DNA from: Ariolimax columbianus
Lineage: Eukaryota > Mollusca > Gastropoda > Stylommatophora > Arionidae
Assembly (NCBI GenBank): GCA_036924085.1
Contig: JAVGWX010000011.1
Span: 14,184,818 to 14,248,817, forward strand
Length of the DNA: 64,000 bases
Reading direction: 5' to 3'
Shown here: positions 22,716 to 33,592 of the stretch, piece after piece
Position numbering within the stretch: the stretch's first letter is position 1
Layout of the letters: each line of letters begins with the position of its first letter
Program-made: the position numbers and the translations under genes
The notes under the pieces: model-generated
What the model saw: the letters and a program-made list of their open reading frames with translations, nothing else
What the model was told of the DNA's origin: nothing
Databases searched by the model: none

Positions 22716-22815
22716 AACCATTTAACGAAAGTCTATTTGAACCATTTAACGAAAGTCTATTTGAACCAATTAAAGAGAGTCTTTCTGAACCATTTAACGA
22801 AAGTCTTTTTGAACC
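22716..22815. repeat. 24-bp tandem repeat, about 4 copies
   Basis: Units like 'aaccatttaacgaaagtcta'+'tttg' repeat with small changes. A similar single unit ('gaaccagttaaggattgtct') occurs at 22058-22080, upstream of the LINE-delta fragment, so the repeat family flanks that element. Confidence 0.85.
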
Positions 22816-22824
22816 TAGCGAAAG

Positions 22825-22985
22825 CCTAAGTGGTTTCGGGGTAAGGTGTCCGCCTCGGGTACCTGAGGTCGCGGGTTCGAATCACGGTGAAGACCGGGAT
22901 TATTTCCCGTCAATCTTCTGTTAAAAAGTACCTGTCCCCCAAGCATGTACACTCTCCTTAGGTAGCGAAGAATACGATGCTTTGG
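22825..22985 (+). mobile_element. SINE S5 with tRNA-Pro-like head
   Basis: The head reads 'gtggtttcggggtaaggtgt' with an anticodon-like 'ctcgggt' (CGG) and a strong B box 'gcgggttcgaatcacgg'. The body has 'gggattatttcccgtcaatc'. Arms do not close as a complete tRNA; a SINE head is the better call. Confidence 0.65.
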
Positions 22986-23759
22986 TCACGTTCTCCGCAT
23001 GGGAGATAGATGTATCCCCAAAGATATCCTTTATGAAAATTTGGTGGATCGTAAAAGAACAGTCAGCCACCCACAATTGAGGTTCGAAGATGTGTGTAAA
23101 CGTGACACAAAGTCACTGGACATGAGTCTGACACCCTGGGAAGTCGAAGCTGCAGGACCGATACAAATTGAGATATACCCCGAAGAAACACCTCATGCTG
23201 CGTGAAAAGAAGCTCTTTCAACACGGGGAAATGAAACGTCAACGCCGGAAATAGAAACAAGATACAAAAGTAGAGAGTAATCACTTCAAAGTCGCGTCCT
23301 TACTTTGAAGGGACTATTACTACTACTAGCAAAGGCCGCCGTCCATCGTAGACAATGATGGTATAGTTTATTTTGCTAGCGCTATTTATAGTAAGGATTA
23401 ACTGTGCTACTTTTTATCTTCACTCTCTCGTCTCGCGCCGCCCGACATCAGTGGCAATTCAAGGACAGGACAACTGGGGGGTGGAAGGGGAGGGGGGGAG
23501 ACTACGAGATGCAGGGGACTCCACATCAAGCACCCGTGAAAAAGACGACGGAGTTCGGAGTCGAACCCACACCACTTGATCACGGAATCCCCTTACTACT
23601 ACTAGATTTATGTAAATTCTCATAGACAAGGGCGAGTCAGTTATAAATGAGCATTGTAAAAAATAACGTGTTTTTTTACCAAATTGTTCTCGTTCCGGAA
23701 AAAAAACACCTGACAAGTGCCCTAGATAGCCATAATACCATATATTACCAGAAAAATCA

Positions 23760-24095
23760 CCGCAAACATAATCCCAACAAAACCCACGTATGTGCTTTCC
23801 ACGCTAGAAAAAGAGAGACAACAGGAAAACTATAGATCGAATGGAGAAGACTGGAGCTGGAACATAGGAACTGCTCCCATATACCTGGATGTCAAGTTGA
23901 ATCTCACACTGCCCTGCGCGACTCGCTGCCAGAAAACAAAACGTATGATATATAAGAGAAATAAAATTATTCGAAAATTGATTGCCACAACATGGGGAGC
24001 ACAGCTAGACGTCCTCCGAACTTCATCAACCGCCCTGTGTTTTTTCCGTAGGTTAGTACGTCACGCCAATTTGGAAATAAAACTCTGTACATGTC
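23760..24095 (+). mobile_element. Jockey-like LINE fragment: RT thumb region
   Basis: Contains 'NPNKTHVCAFHARKRE', then in another frame 'IYLDVKLNLTL', 'RNKIIRKLIATTWGAQLDVL' and 'RTSSTALCF'. This run (ligand strand, then 'KL..T.WGA....LRTS..ALC') is typical of Jockey-clade RT. Frameshifted, truncated both sides. Confidence 0.75.
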
Positions 24096-24389
24096 AAATT
24101 TATTGATCATCATCATGTAGCATTTCTTATATAGAACGAGCCCACCATCACAGTCTGTCCGAAAAAAACCAACTTTTCTTGCCAAAACTCCAGCCTCCGA
24201 CAAGGTTTCGATTCTTCGTCTAGAAGTTTTGGTAATTGTTCATGATTCGCAGCCTCATGAAAACACAGGCACTCATATGTATTGATATAGCAAATAAATT
24301 AAAGTGGCCGGAGAGTAACAACGGGGTTTAAACTTACTCCAACTTAAAAAATATATCCAATAATTGTCATTCACCACCCGAGCCCCGAA

Positions 24390-24760
24390 AAAATGTGGCA
24401 CCAGAAATTGAAAGAAATAAAGAGATAGACGAGGCAAGGTACATTTGTTTGAACACCAGGTGGAGTGTGCAAGGCGAACATCCAAACGAAGTATCTTACA
24501 GTCAACACAACCGCTACAGACTAGTCCCGGAGAACGAAGCATCGAAAAATATAATAAACTGAAGCAGGTTCCCTGGATCGAACTTCGGGAGAAACCTGCG
24601 CCTGGACACCATTAGCTGAATGCAACACAGAAGTCACTTAATAGAATCGGAACTGGTGTAGAACGATGCAAGAAGAACTTAAAGAGATGGGGATACAGGG
24701 ATAAAGAGAGATGCTATTGTGGAGCAAGCAACATAAAATTCAGACCACCTGATAATCTGT
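24390..24760 (+). mobile_element. Jockey-like LINE C-terminus
   Basis: Decayed 'LNRIGTGVERCKKNLKRWGY' followed by 'RDKERCYCGASN', the Jockey-type C-terminal knuckle region. It lies downstream of the fragment at 23760-24095 in the same orientation and may be the same copy with intervening disruption. At 24097-24200 there is a short piece related to the LINE-gamma tail in minus orientation. Confidence 0.65.
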
Positions 24761-24839
24761 CAAAATATTTTTCATATATGCAACAAATCCATCCGGCAAG
24801 ACTTCTATGTAGAGGAGAATCGACTCATAAATGAGGTAA

Positions 24840-25075
24840 TGACCTGAAAACTTAGGATTTTTGGATACGTCAAACGACACAACGGACTGGAGAGAGTGGC
24901 TATGGAAGGCATGGTCACTGGAAGGAGAAGAAGGGGCCGACCGAGAAGATGATGGACTCAGGACATCAAGGAGACATTGGGGCAGGTCGGACTACTGGCG
25001 AAAGATAGTTTCTTACAGACAGGTTGTCATGAGAGCAACGTTCTGCAAAGGACACGCTACATGATGATGATATGC
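24840..25075 (+). mobile_element. LINE-gamma 3' end
   Basis: Reads 'LRIFGYVKRHNGLERVAMEG', 'TGRRRRGRPRR', 'WTQDIKETLGQVG' and, near the end, 'RATFCKGHAT' immediately followed by 'tgatgatgat'. This is the common C-terminal tail of a LINE ORF with an (ATG)n 3' tail. 5'-truncated. Confidence 0.85.
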
Positions 25076-25321
25076 AATATGGATGACACATTGAGAGGAA
25101 ATGACAAAGCAATCCCCATGGCTGAGTATTTCAAACAGAAAGTCTAACGTGGTGCCCACGTCACGAGATGTAAGTACGGACAAATAAAACACAGATAAGA
25201 CCAACAACCAAATAAAAACAATATTCTAAATTATAGATCTACATTGTTTCACATAAGCTGTCATCTGTCTTTGTCTTGTATCGTCGGTAGCAAATTTGAA
25301 TTGCCATCTCTTCAAATATAA

Positions 25322-25576
25322 TTTGTTTACTAATATCGCTAGGCGTTACAGGAGGCTGCAATCTTCTAGTTTCATTTGAACACTAATGTCGCTAGGCATT
25401 ACGGAAGGCTGCAATCTTTTAGTTTCATTTGTGTACTAATGTCGCTATGCGTTACGGGAGGCTGCAATCTTTTAGTTTCATTTGTACACTAATGTCGCTA
25501 GGCGTTACGGGAGGTTACAATCTTCTAGTTACATTTGTCTTCTAATGTCGCTAGGCGTTACGGGAGGTTACAATCC
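25322..25576. repeat. 53-bp tandem repeat, about 4.8 copies
   Basis: Marker 'taatgtcgctaggcgttacg' appears at 25331, 25384, 25437, 25490 and 25543, exactly 53 apart. 25577-26005 otherwise holds no feature beyond a GAA-rich patch near 25818-25840. Confidence 0.95.
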
Positions 25577-26009
25577 GTTTTTAATGCGCATCTATGGGGC
25601 CGATTGTTGTTTCTGCTCAACGTAAAATGTATACCTTCCTGTCTGTGTGAGTATTTTCTTACATTTTAGATTCAATTGTATTGCTGTTCTTTCATGTCTA
25701 TCTTTGAACTGTACAAATATTCTACAACACAGTACCACGTATATAACCCATTTCCTTAACTGCAATCTGTTTAGCCACAGTAATTATACCAACACTAAAT
25801 CGATTTGTTATTTGTAGGAAGAAAAAGAAGAAGAAGAAAATGAAGTAGAGAAATGGCCATGTCAGTGCCGAGGGTAATTGAAATTGTAAACATATTGCAG
25901 AGCAATTACAAAATGAAAACAATAAATATATATATATTCAGAAGACTTACATCTGTCAAGTGACAATGATCAGATGCAAGATACACGAAAGCAAACATTA
26001 AGAAAGTAG

Positions 26010-26645
26010 ATTGAAGCCATATAGTCCTGCTACAGATGCCCTGGCCGTAGTCACAGTACTAAAAAGCCAGAAAAATACTGAACTTAATGATTTAAGAGCA
26101 GTACTCTGTCAACTATGCCAGCAGTTCGCACCAAAAAGGGTAGTGGTACAGTAGGTTCCATCCCACTGCAACATCCAAGGCAACGAGGAGGCAGATAGAC
26201 TGGCAAAAGAAGGTGCAACTACCACAACCAGACACTAGTATGACATACGAAGAGTCAAAACGGCTTATTAGAGCTAGATACATGACCAAATGGGAAACCG
26301 AACATACTGGCTACACAAAAAACGATGCCTATTACCAGTTGAACAGAAGAGAGCAGGTCGTGGTCTTCAGACTTCGCACTGGCCACAATAGACTGAGGTA
26401 CCACTTATTCAACAAATTGAAGATAGGTGGCACTGACGAATGCCCGTGTGGTACCGGGAAAATGACCGCTGAGCATTTGCTGCAAAACTGCCCGACATAC
26501 GAGGATTAGAGAGAGCAGATGTGGCCATCACCAGTGGCAACACTAGACAAGCTCTATTGCGGTATCGATAGCCTCAGGATGACCGCCGCTTTTTTCGAAA
26601 AAATAAAGTTCGATGTCTGACAGCGTAAGAAGAAGAAGAAGAAGA
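26010..26645 (+). mobile_element. LINE-beta, 5'-truncated RNase H C-terminus
   Basis: Aligns with 46660-47296. Contains the end of RNase H ('HCNIQGNEEADRLAKEG') and the conserved 'MTYEESKRLIRARYMTKWET', 'VVFRLRTGHNRLRYHLFNKL' and 'DECPCGTGKMTAEHLLQNCP'. Ends 'tctgacagcgtaagaagaag' with an (AAG)n tail. In-frame stops and a frameshift near 26215 make it dead. Confidence 0.9.
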
Positions 26646-26649
26646 ATCC

Positions 26650-27020
26650 TTCGCGCTAAAATGTTAAAAGAAAGTGCTCAAAATCCCACGCATGGTGAGA
26701 AAGGAAAACAGAAATCATAAAGGATCTGGATATACAACACAGATGGCCAGAACACAACATTACGCCTAAAAAACATAATTTTACTACATCAAACACCATA
26801 ATGGTCTAGAAGATACAATACGTGAAGGTATGATACCTGATAAGCCAGGCAGAGGAAACATGCAGAGAAGATGGACACAGGGCATTACAACGGTTCTCGG
26901 GTGATGGTGATGGAGACTAGAGAGCTGGCCAATGATCAAGCGTCTTATTGATCGGCTCTTATGAGAGCGAAGTTTTGCAAAGAAAACATAACATGACGCA
27001 TACTGTTGATGATGATGAAT
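26650..27020 (+). mobile_element. LINE-gamma 3' end, second short copy
   Basis: Directly follows the (AAG)n tail of LINE-beta. Holds decayed 'YIKHHNGLEDTI', 'MIPDKPGRGNMQRRWTQGI' and 'RAKFCKENIT', then a '(tgttgatgatgatg)' tail. Several stops. Confidence 0.65.
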
Positions 27021-27039
27021 ATATATATACCTGTATGTC

Positions 27040-28055
27040 GATGATGACGACCAGAGAATTATTCAAAATATGTACTGGGGACAGACTGCAGATATACGAA
27101 TAGATAACCAATTAAGACACTTCAGGGAAATTTTAAAAATGGAGTGAGGCATGGATGTGTGCTGTCCCCTGACCTCTTCTCTCTGTACTGCGTATGTATC
27201 TTCCGATCTCTAGAGGCAATGTCTGGAATATTAAATCGTTGGAGAGAACATAATCAACTTGAGTTACGCTGATGAAACTCTTTTGATAGCGTAGAATGAG
27301 TCATACAAGAAATGGTCAACATAATAGTTTTTCAAAGCGAAACAAAGATATTAGCTTAATAAAAAGAAATAAGAAATTATGGTAGTAACTAAGCATCACA
27401 CATCTCTTTAATGCTTTATAAAAGTGAACGAGACGGAATTAAGATAACTACACCCATTGTAATGCATAGGCACCCACATAAGATATGATGTGAGATGCAC
27501 TTTTGATATATAGAACAGAATAGCCAAGGCAAAATCAGTCTTACCGAGTATAAGGGGATCTTGTGTAACAAAACCCTTTAACTGGAATTGAGGAAGAGAG
27601 TACTTAAATGTCAGGTGAAACAAGCAGTGAAATACGACAGTGAGGCACGGGTAATCAGCAGGCAAGTACAGTGATCATTGCAGGCAATGGAAATATGGTT
27701 TTCCTGAGAAATGTTGAGAATTCTATGTATTGCAAAGCAAGCTAATAACGTGTAACTTGTTTAGGCACGGACACAAAGATAAATTATAGCAAAAATCAGG
27801 ACCAGGCAGTCATCATTTTTCTGGCATGTCGTCAGATCAGGCAGGTTGGAACTCACTTTCACAATAGGCATCGCATGGAAGAGAGGTAGAAGGAGGCAAA
27901 GAAAGGCAAAGACAAAGACAACATTGGACACCTTGAGCGAACGGCATGGGATACGATACACAGCGGAACTGTTAAACAACACACGTATTCAGAGGAAGTG
28001 GAGATTCATGATCGACAACGCCAAACGGTAGGGTACTTGATGATGGTTATGATAC
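27040..28055 (+). mobile_element. LINE-kappa, degenerate RT and C-terminus
   Basis: Starts with 'RIIQNMYWGQTADIRI' and 'LLSPD.FS.Y'-like RT palm remnants (27055-27200), then thumb remnants to about 27740. 'RKRRKAKTKTTLDTLSE'-like and 'RKWRFMIDNAKR' appear at 27880-28030, and it ends 'ggtacttgatgatgg'. Multiple stops. Short copy of the same tail at 17175. Confidence 0.65.
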
Positions 28056-28069
28056 ATACATACATATAA

Positions 28070-28135
<66 letters not shown>
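28070..28135. repeat. (TA)n microsatellite at mariner left end
   Basis: A pure TA run of about 60 bases followed by 'aatacacacacacaca', immediately before the mariner terminal repeat. Confidence 0.97.
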
Positions 28136-28140
<5 letters not shown>

Positions 28141-28152
28141 CACACACACACA

Positions 28153-30423
28153 CGAGGCATGTTCATCACAGAATGCAGGTAGTGTATGGTGACAAAAAGT
28201 GTGTCGAAGACAGCAGTGTAGGACTGGACAACGATGTTTAAAGAAAGACGTGAGTTAACGAAAGATCTTGCGAGACTAAGTCAGGCGTATATTGTTTCGT
28301 CTGAAGATGCCAGCACCAAAATTGATGCAGCAATTCGGGTGGACCCTCGACAGAGCTTACGTTTGCTTGCAGATGAATTCGCTGTGTCGCTAAGGACAGT
28401 TCAAATGGTGGTTAGCAAGAAACTCAAGTATTGGTTCACAATTGGTACCTCGGTTGCTTAACAACCACCATAAGGAAGAACGGATGGGATGGAGTTTGAA
28501 GCACTCTCTGCCATACAAAGAAGAGGGTGATCTGTTTAAATAACTCAAAATATGTAAGTCACACATTTCCGCTGGTAATGTTATGCTTATAACGTTTTTT
28601 TTAATATACCGTGAGGGACTTTTGTTGGTAGACTTTAAAGAGCCTGGCGTGAACATCAATGCCATCCGATTCAATGACATACTAGACAAGCTGCATACAG
28701 CAACCAGGAATAAACGACTTGGCATGCTTTCACGTTGTGTGATTTTGTTGCACGACAATACGCATCCACATGTCGCGAACATTGTTCAGAAGGAGTTAGC
28801 ACAGAAAAGGTGGTGTGTACTGCCACACCCATCATAAAGCCCTGATATGTCCACTTGTGGCTTCCATTAAATGTGGACCATTAAAAAAATAATGAAGGGA
28901 CAAAGATTCGACTCCGATGCAGACGTCAAGGCCTCGGTGACCAAGTGGTTCAAAAAGCAACCAAAGTCATTTTTTTTAGGACGGCATCCGCCGTCTACCC
29001 CAGCAGTGGGATGGGTGTCTGAATGCCTATGGTAACTTTTTCTAACTATCCTTATGGCAAGTTTGCTTCAAAAGAATTGCTACATTTATTTATGTCACAT
29101 CAGATGATGTAACTTTCCCATGTTTGTAATAAAACTTTAAAACCAAGCCATGAGAGTTATAACAGGAGGCATGAAGTCAACGCCAATTGTAGAACTTGAA
29201 AAGATTACAAATCTGCAATCCATGACCGACAGAAGAGACAGCAGAGCCCAGTAGCGAGCAGAGAAACTAAGAAGACTGACTGACAATCCAATGCATCAGA
29301 GACTAACTAGTTTTGGAAAAGGGAAACTAAAGCGGAGAAAGGTTGCAGAAATAGCAAAAGCAAAGATGAGCGAAGACCCTATGAACACCAAAACAACACC
29401 AAAGCCCATCTCTACTGTACGCAAACCCACCTGGAAGCAGCATATCATTCCGGGGGTGGTAGAAAATATACCAGGTATTGGAAAAAAGAACAGCCAGACT
29501 GAAAAAAAAAGAATAGACATAACCCTGAAGTACATAGCGGAAAACTACTCAAGCATGGACTGGACCCATACATACACCGACGGTTCTGTAACAAACACAA
29601 CACAGAATGGAGGGGCAGGGGTATTCCTGAGCCTACCAAATGGTAGAAAAATAACACTGTCAGTGGCAACTGACAAATTATAAGCAATTTCAAAGCATAG
29701 AGGCACTGAAGGCTGCAGTAAAAGCAATGCTGACAGGCGAAAGCAATGAAAGCCAGATAGTCCTGTTTACAGATGCCCTGGTCGTGGTTGCAGCCCTAAA
29801 AAAGCCAGAAAAATACAGAACTTAATGATTTAAGAGCAGTACTCTGTCAACTATGCCAGCAGTCCGCACCAAAAAGAGTAGTGGTACAATGGGTTCCATC
29901 CCACTGTAACATTCACGGCAACGAGGAGGCAGACAGACTGGCAAAAGAAGGTGCAAGACTACCACAGCCAGATTGTAGTGTGACCTACGAAGAGTCCAAA
30001 AGGTTTATTAGGGCTAGATACATGGCCAAATGGGAAACAGAACATACTGGCTACACAAAAAATGATGCCTATTACCAGTTGAACAGAAAATAGCAGGTCG
30101 TGGTCTTCAGAGTCCGCACAGGACACAACAGACTGAGGTACCATCTATTCAATAAACTGAAGATAGACGGCACTGACGAATGGACCTGTGGTACAGGGAA
30201 AATGACCGCTGAACATCTACTGCAAAATTGCCCGACATACGAGGACCAGAGAAAGCACATGTGGCCATCACCAGTGCCAACACTAGTCAAGCTCTTTGGC
30301 AGTGTCGACAGCCTCAGGATGACAGCTGCTTTCTTCGAACAAATTTAAGTTGACGTCTGACAGCGTACGAAGATGGTATGTTTGTAAAAAGCCACTAGGT
30401 CTGGTTTCCTTTGAACACGCCTC

Positions 30424-30424
<1 letters not shown>
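28153..30424 (+). mobile_element. Mariner-type DNA transposon, inactivated and interrupted by LINE-beta
   Basis: The left terminus 'cgaggcatgttca' at 28153 matches the reverse complement of the right terminus (tgaacacgcctcg, 30412-30424), and (TA)n follows on the right. The transposase is recognisable in pieces: 'IDAAIRVDPRQSLRLLADEF' with 'SLRTVQMVV' (helix-turn-helix, 28320-28420), 'EGLLLVDFKEPGVNINA' (28610-28660), and 'GMLSRCVILLHDNTHPHVAN' (28720-28780), including the second catalytic Asp in 'LHDN'. 'FKKQPKSFF' follows at 28950. The stretch that should hold the first Asp ('TGDE') is missing between about 28540 and 28580. Several stops add to its death. Without the nested LINE the mariner is roughly 1.0 kb, shorter than the usual 1.3 kb. 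Confidence 0.85.
29130..30377 (+). mobile_element. LINE-beta copy nested in mariner
   Basis: Begins at the equivalent of 46035 in the best copy ('KLQNQAMRIITGGMKSTPVV' region) and runs to 'tctgacagcgtacgaag'. RNase H motifs are visible: 'YTDGS' (29575) and 'HGNEEADRLAKEG' (29910). The tail region 'DEWTCGTGKMTAEHLLQNCP' has lost one knuckle Cys (C to W). Stops at about 29252 and 30091 plus a frameshift inactivate it. Flanked by a 10-bp duplication 'atgtttgtaa' at 29120-29129 and 30378-30387. The tail is not the long (GAA)n of other copies. Confidence 0.92.

Positions 30425-30497
<73 letters not shown>
30425..30497. repeat. (TA)n microsatellite at mariner right end
   Basis: Pure TA run immediately right of the mariner terminus, matching the (TA)n on its left, so the element probably landed in one TA-rich array. 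Confidence 0.97.
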
Positions 30498-30499
<2 letters not shown>

Positions 30500-30529
30500 C
30501 ACAACAAAGCTATGAACAGAAACGGTGGA

Positions 30530-30795
30530 CTATCAAACCCCACGCGTTTGAAAGTGACCCTTGGTCTCACGGGAGTTGGACCAGAGTGCCTGCATCCTGA
30601 GATGCATGTAATAGTCTTGACTTATGTCATGCCACTGGTCCCAGGTAGCTTGGGACCAGAGAGTGAGGCTGATGACAAGCGCAGCTACTTCCTAACTATA
30701 ATTCAAATTCAGCGGAAGTTACATTGTCAAGACAAAACGGTCTGTTGATGTCGTCATCATCGCTTGCGATGAGCAAGTAACTAACTAATTAATAT
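30530..30795 (+). mobile_element. SINE S1 copy (best preserved)
   Basis: Ordered blocks: 'cctgcatcctgagatgcatg', 'cttgacttatgtcatgcc', 'actggtcccaggtagct', 'gaccagagagtgagg', 'ataattcaaattcagcgg', 'aagacaaaacggtctg', and the terminus 'cgcttgcgatgagcaagtaa' followed by 'ctaacta'. Core shared with 1405, 18225 and, more distantly, 32405, 43865 and 61025. Confidence 0.75.
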
Positions 30796-30974
30796 ATATA
30801 TTTATATGGGGAACTGAAACACTAGTCTAGTCAGGCACAACATACTGACCAGGATGTACCGTCACGATCAAATACAATACACTGACTAAGACCACAATCT
30901 TTCTTACATGTAACGTATCTTCAAAACAGGCTTTTTACAAGGCAGCCTGGTTGACGAGATGTGAAATATATATA

Positions 30975-31075
30975 TTTAATTGTGCAACAACAATGGCTCA
31001 CATTGACCAACGCAACTCACTTGGCGCAGGATAGATGACTAGAGCTCATCACGTTGCTCAACGGCACAATGGAAA
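30975..31075 (+). repeat. Dispersed repeat R5, copy 1
   Basis: Matches 50205-50310: 'attgaccaacgcaact', 'cttggcgc.gga', 'agctc..cac..cgctcaacg'. Class unknown. Confidence 0.55.
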
Positions 31076-31079
31076 AGAA

Positions 31080-31945
31080 AACTAACTATATATATAAATA
31101 TCATTCATGCATAACAACAACTATTTGCACGCCTCTATCAACACCAACTATGCTCTTTGTGACTAAATCAGATAGCGTATATTAATTAATGGAGTTTGTG
31201 TATTACGTATTTATGTAAAAGCAAAAAACTCAATACTAATAATACATGAAACAGAAACAAGGTTCAAATGTATATTTTTGATTAGATCAGCAAGAGATGT
31301 TAAAAATATGAATTCACCCAGGTATATGTAGCGGAAAAAAACTGCTGCGCACTGAGAACGGCTTAAGTCTAAACGATTTGCAGGAATTTCAAAGGAGTCG
31401 TGGTGCAAATTATCAACGCGACATAATACGAATCAACCTAATTGGAACTTCACTTTTATATGCATGTAATATCCAGAACATATCATCAAAGTAAAGCACC
31501 TCCTGAGTTAGTTAAAAAATCTTCATATTGCCAGGTGAAAATATTCAATTAATTTGGTACACGCTGGTAAAAGAGAAATTTAAAGGTGTCCATTTTGTGC
31601 TCTGTTCTTATTGCAAACAGTTAGACAATCTACGTCCGGTGCTGCTTTCAGAAAATCCTGTACTTAATTTTCTAAGGTGCGCAAAAAATGGTGTTTTTTA
31701 TTTTGGTTTTGACAAGAATCGACGTCACTGATATCGAGGAAAACCCATAGGTGCTCAAATCTCAACGAAATTGATTACTTAACTTAGTCGTTACTATCCT
31801 TCAACTGCGCTCAGATGTTTTCCAGAAAGAGCGTCAGAATATTCTTTTATTAAGATAGCAGGACAGCAGCAAAGTTGGCGGCGTAACTGGCTGCGGGTTT
31901 ACAGTGCTCTGCTGTTTTAGTTCGTTATGGAAGCCGACAGACCAC
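31080..31945. other. Unassigned region
   Basis: AT-rich sequence with short open frames that match nothing I know. No tandem structure seen. Confidence 0.3.
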
Positions 31946-31949
31946 GGAT

Positions 31950-32215
31950 TTTGCTTTGTTTTATTTATGTTTTTGCGTTTGCCTTATTGCTCTAATCCTT
32001 AAGGATGTGTGCGTTGCACTGTGCTATTTATTTTGCGCCTGTCGGCTGAATGCATCCGACTTCAGCATGAATGTTATGTAAGGGTCTGCTTCGTCCTGCA
32101 TTTTCTAAGTATTTGCTTCCCCGGGGTAACGGCCGGTGCTGTGATGGGGATCGAACCCAGAACCTCTGGTTGTAAGCCGTGTCACTTAAACACTAGCCCA
32201 CGTCGTCCCCACGAC
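31950..32215 (-). mobile_element. SINE S2 copy (minus)
   Basis: Minus-strand reading repeats S2: head with B box 'ctgggttcgatccccatcac' near 32140-32160, then 'tgctgaagtcggatgcattc', 'ggcgcaaaata', 'cagtgcaacgcacac' and a tail of A-rich sequence (T-rich on plus at 31951-31975). Diverged from the 18728 copy but colinear. Confidence 0.85.
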
Positions 32216-32404
32216 CATGGATTTGCCTGGATTTCACACTAGTCAACGACTTACACTTATGTTCACGGAAACGTGTTGTTGTTTTCCATTTGGACTGGTG
32301 TATTCGTTGTTTTTTGTGAATTGTTCCGTCCGATTACCCTATCTGGACATCGGCTATATGAACTACGCTTAAACCTGTCTCATATTTCACGGTCTAATTC
32401 ACAC

Positions 32405-32870
32405 GGTTGAACCACGAAATTGGCGTGTGAGAAATTTAGACACAACTATAATGGACTGAACACAGCCGGGGAGATATGCCAAACTCGCACACACGCTGAG
32501 TGATGTTCCTACAACTCGTTGTGGTTATAGAAAAGGCACAAGGCACAACGTTAGATGTCATCTCACCCCACCCCCTCCGCTGCCTTGCGGAATACCTGAT
32601 TACGGGAAAGACTTCGGGAGTAAACCCTGAGGAAAAAAATCTGCATCTGATGCTATCTCCAGTGGTCGCGATAAATATCTTGCCACTGGCTAAAGGTATC
32701 TCAAGACCAGAGAGTGAGGTTGACAAAAAGGCAACGTTTATTTCACAATTTAATCCAAATTACCGCGCACGTGAACCATTTCAGTGAACACATCTGGACA
32801 AAGGACTGTCCACACGGCTGAACAAAGGGAGTGGTCTTCATCACTCGGGATTGATGAACATCATCGTATC
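32405..32870 (+). mobile_element. SINE-like S1b copy
   Basis: Colinear with 43865-44305: 'gaaatttagacac', 'gatgttcctacaact', 'gaaaggcacaaggcac', 'cttcgggagtaaaccctga', 'ctgcatctgatgctatctcc', 'ttgccactggctaaaggta', 'agagagtgaggttgac' and 'ggctgaacaaagggagtgg'. The central block resembles the S1 core. No tRNA head found. Confidence 0.8.
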
Positions 32871-33095
32871 AAGATGCTGAGCAATACATGAGATGCAGCG
32901 GCCAACGACCCAAAGTTGACTGATAGCGTTAGGACTAGCGAACCAGAGCTGTCTAGAGCCTTCTACACCTACACGCGATGATCATGGATAACGGACTGCA
33001 GTAGAGCAGACTGGCTAAGGAGAAGGGATCGAAGAGGGAAGGATAACCTGTTACCCAAAAACGCCTGTTGAAGTCGGATGGGTTGACTTCTTCTT
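32860..33095 (+). repeat. D1 dispersed repeat, partial
   Basis: Blocks 'caagatgctgagca', 'ctgatagcgttagg', 'ctggctaaggagaaggga' and 'ttgaagtcggatg' match D1. It is cut at 33095 by the 33-bp array of LINE-eta. Confidence 0.75.
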
Positions 33096-33099
33096 CTTT

Positions 33100-33592
33100 T
33101 GTCATCTCACTTTCTACCAGGTTGTAGCCCAGTGTCGTCTCACTTTCTACCGGGTTGTAGCCCAGTGTCGTCTCACTTTCTACCGGGCTGTAGCCCAGTG
33201 TCGTCTCACTTTCTACCGGGTTGAAGCCCAGTGTCGTCTCACTTTCTACCGGATTAAAGCCCAGTGTCGTCTCACTTTCTATCGGGTTGTAGCCCAGTGT
33301 CGTATCATTTTGTACCGGGTTGTAGCCCAGTGTCGTCTCTGTTTCTTCCGGGTTGTAGCCCCGTGTCGTCTCAGTTTCTACCGGGTTGTAGCCCAGTGTC
33401 GTCACAGTTTCTACCGGGTTGTAGCCCAGTGTCATCTCACTTTCTACCGGGTTGTAGCCCAGTGTCGTCTCACTTTCTACAGGGTTGTAACTCAGTGTCG
33501 TCTCACTTTCTACTTGGTTCTAGCTCAGTGTCGTCTCAGTTTCTACCGGGTTGTAGCCCAGTATCGTCTCACTTTCTACCGGATTGCAGTCC
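33100..33592. repeat. 33-bp minisatellite, about 15 copies
   Basis: Units of 'gtgtcgtctcactttctacc'+'gggttgtagccca'. Being 33 long, it keeps frame and encodes an 11-residue repeat (NPVESETTLGY) on the minus strand. The repeat runs directly out of the C-terminal coding end of LINE-eta, giving a continuous open frame into the array. Confidence 0.97.
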
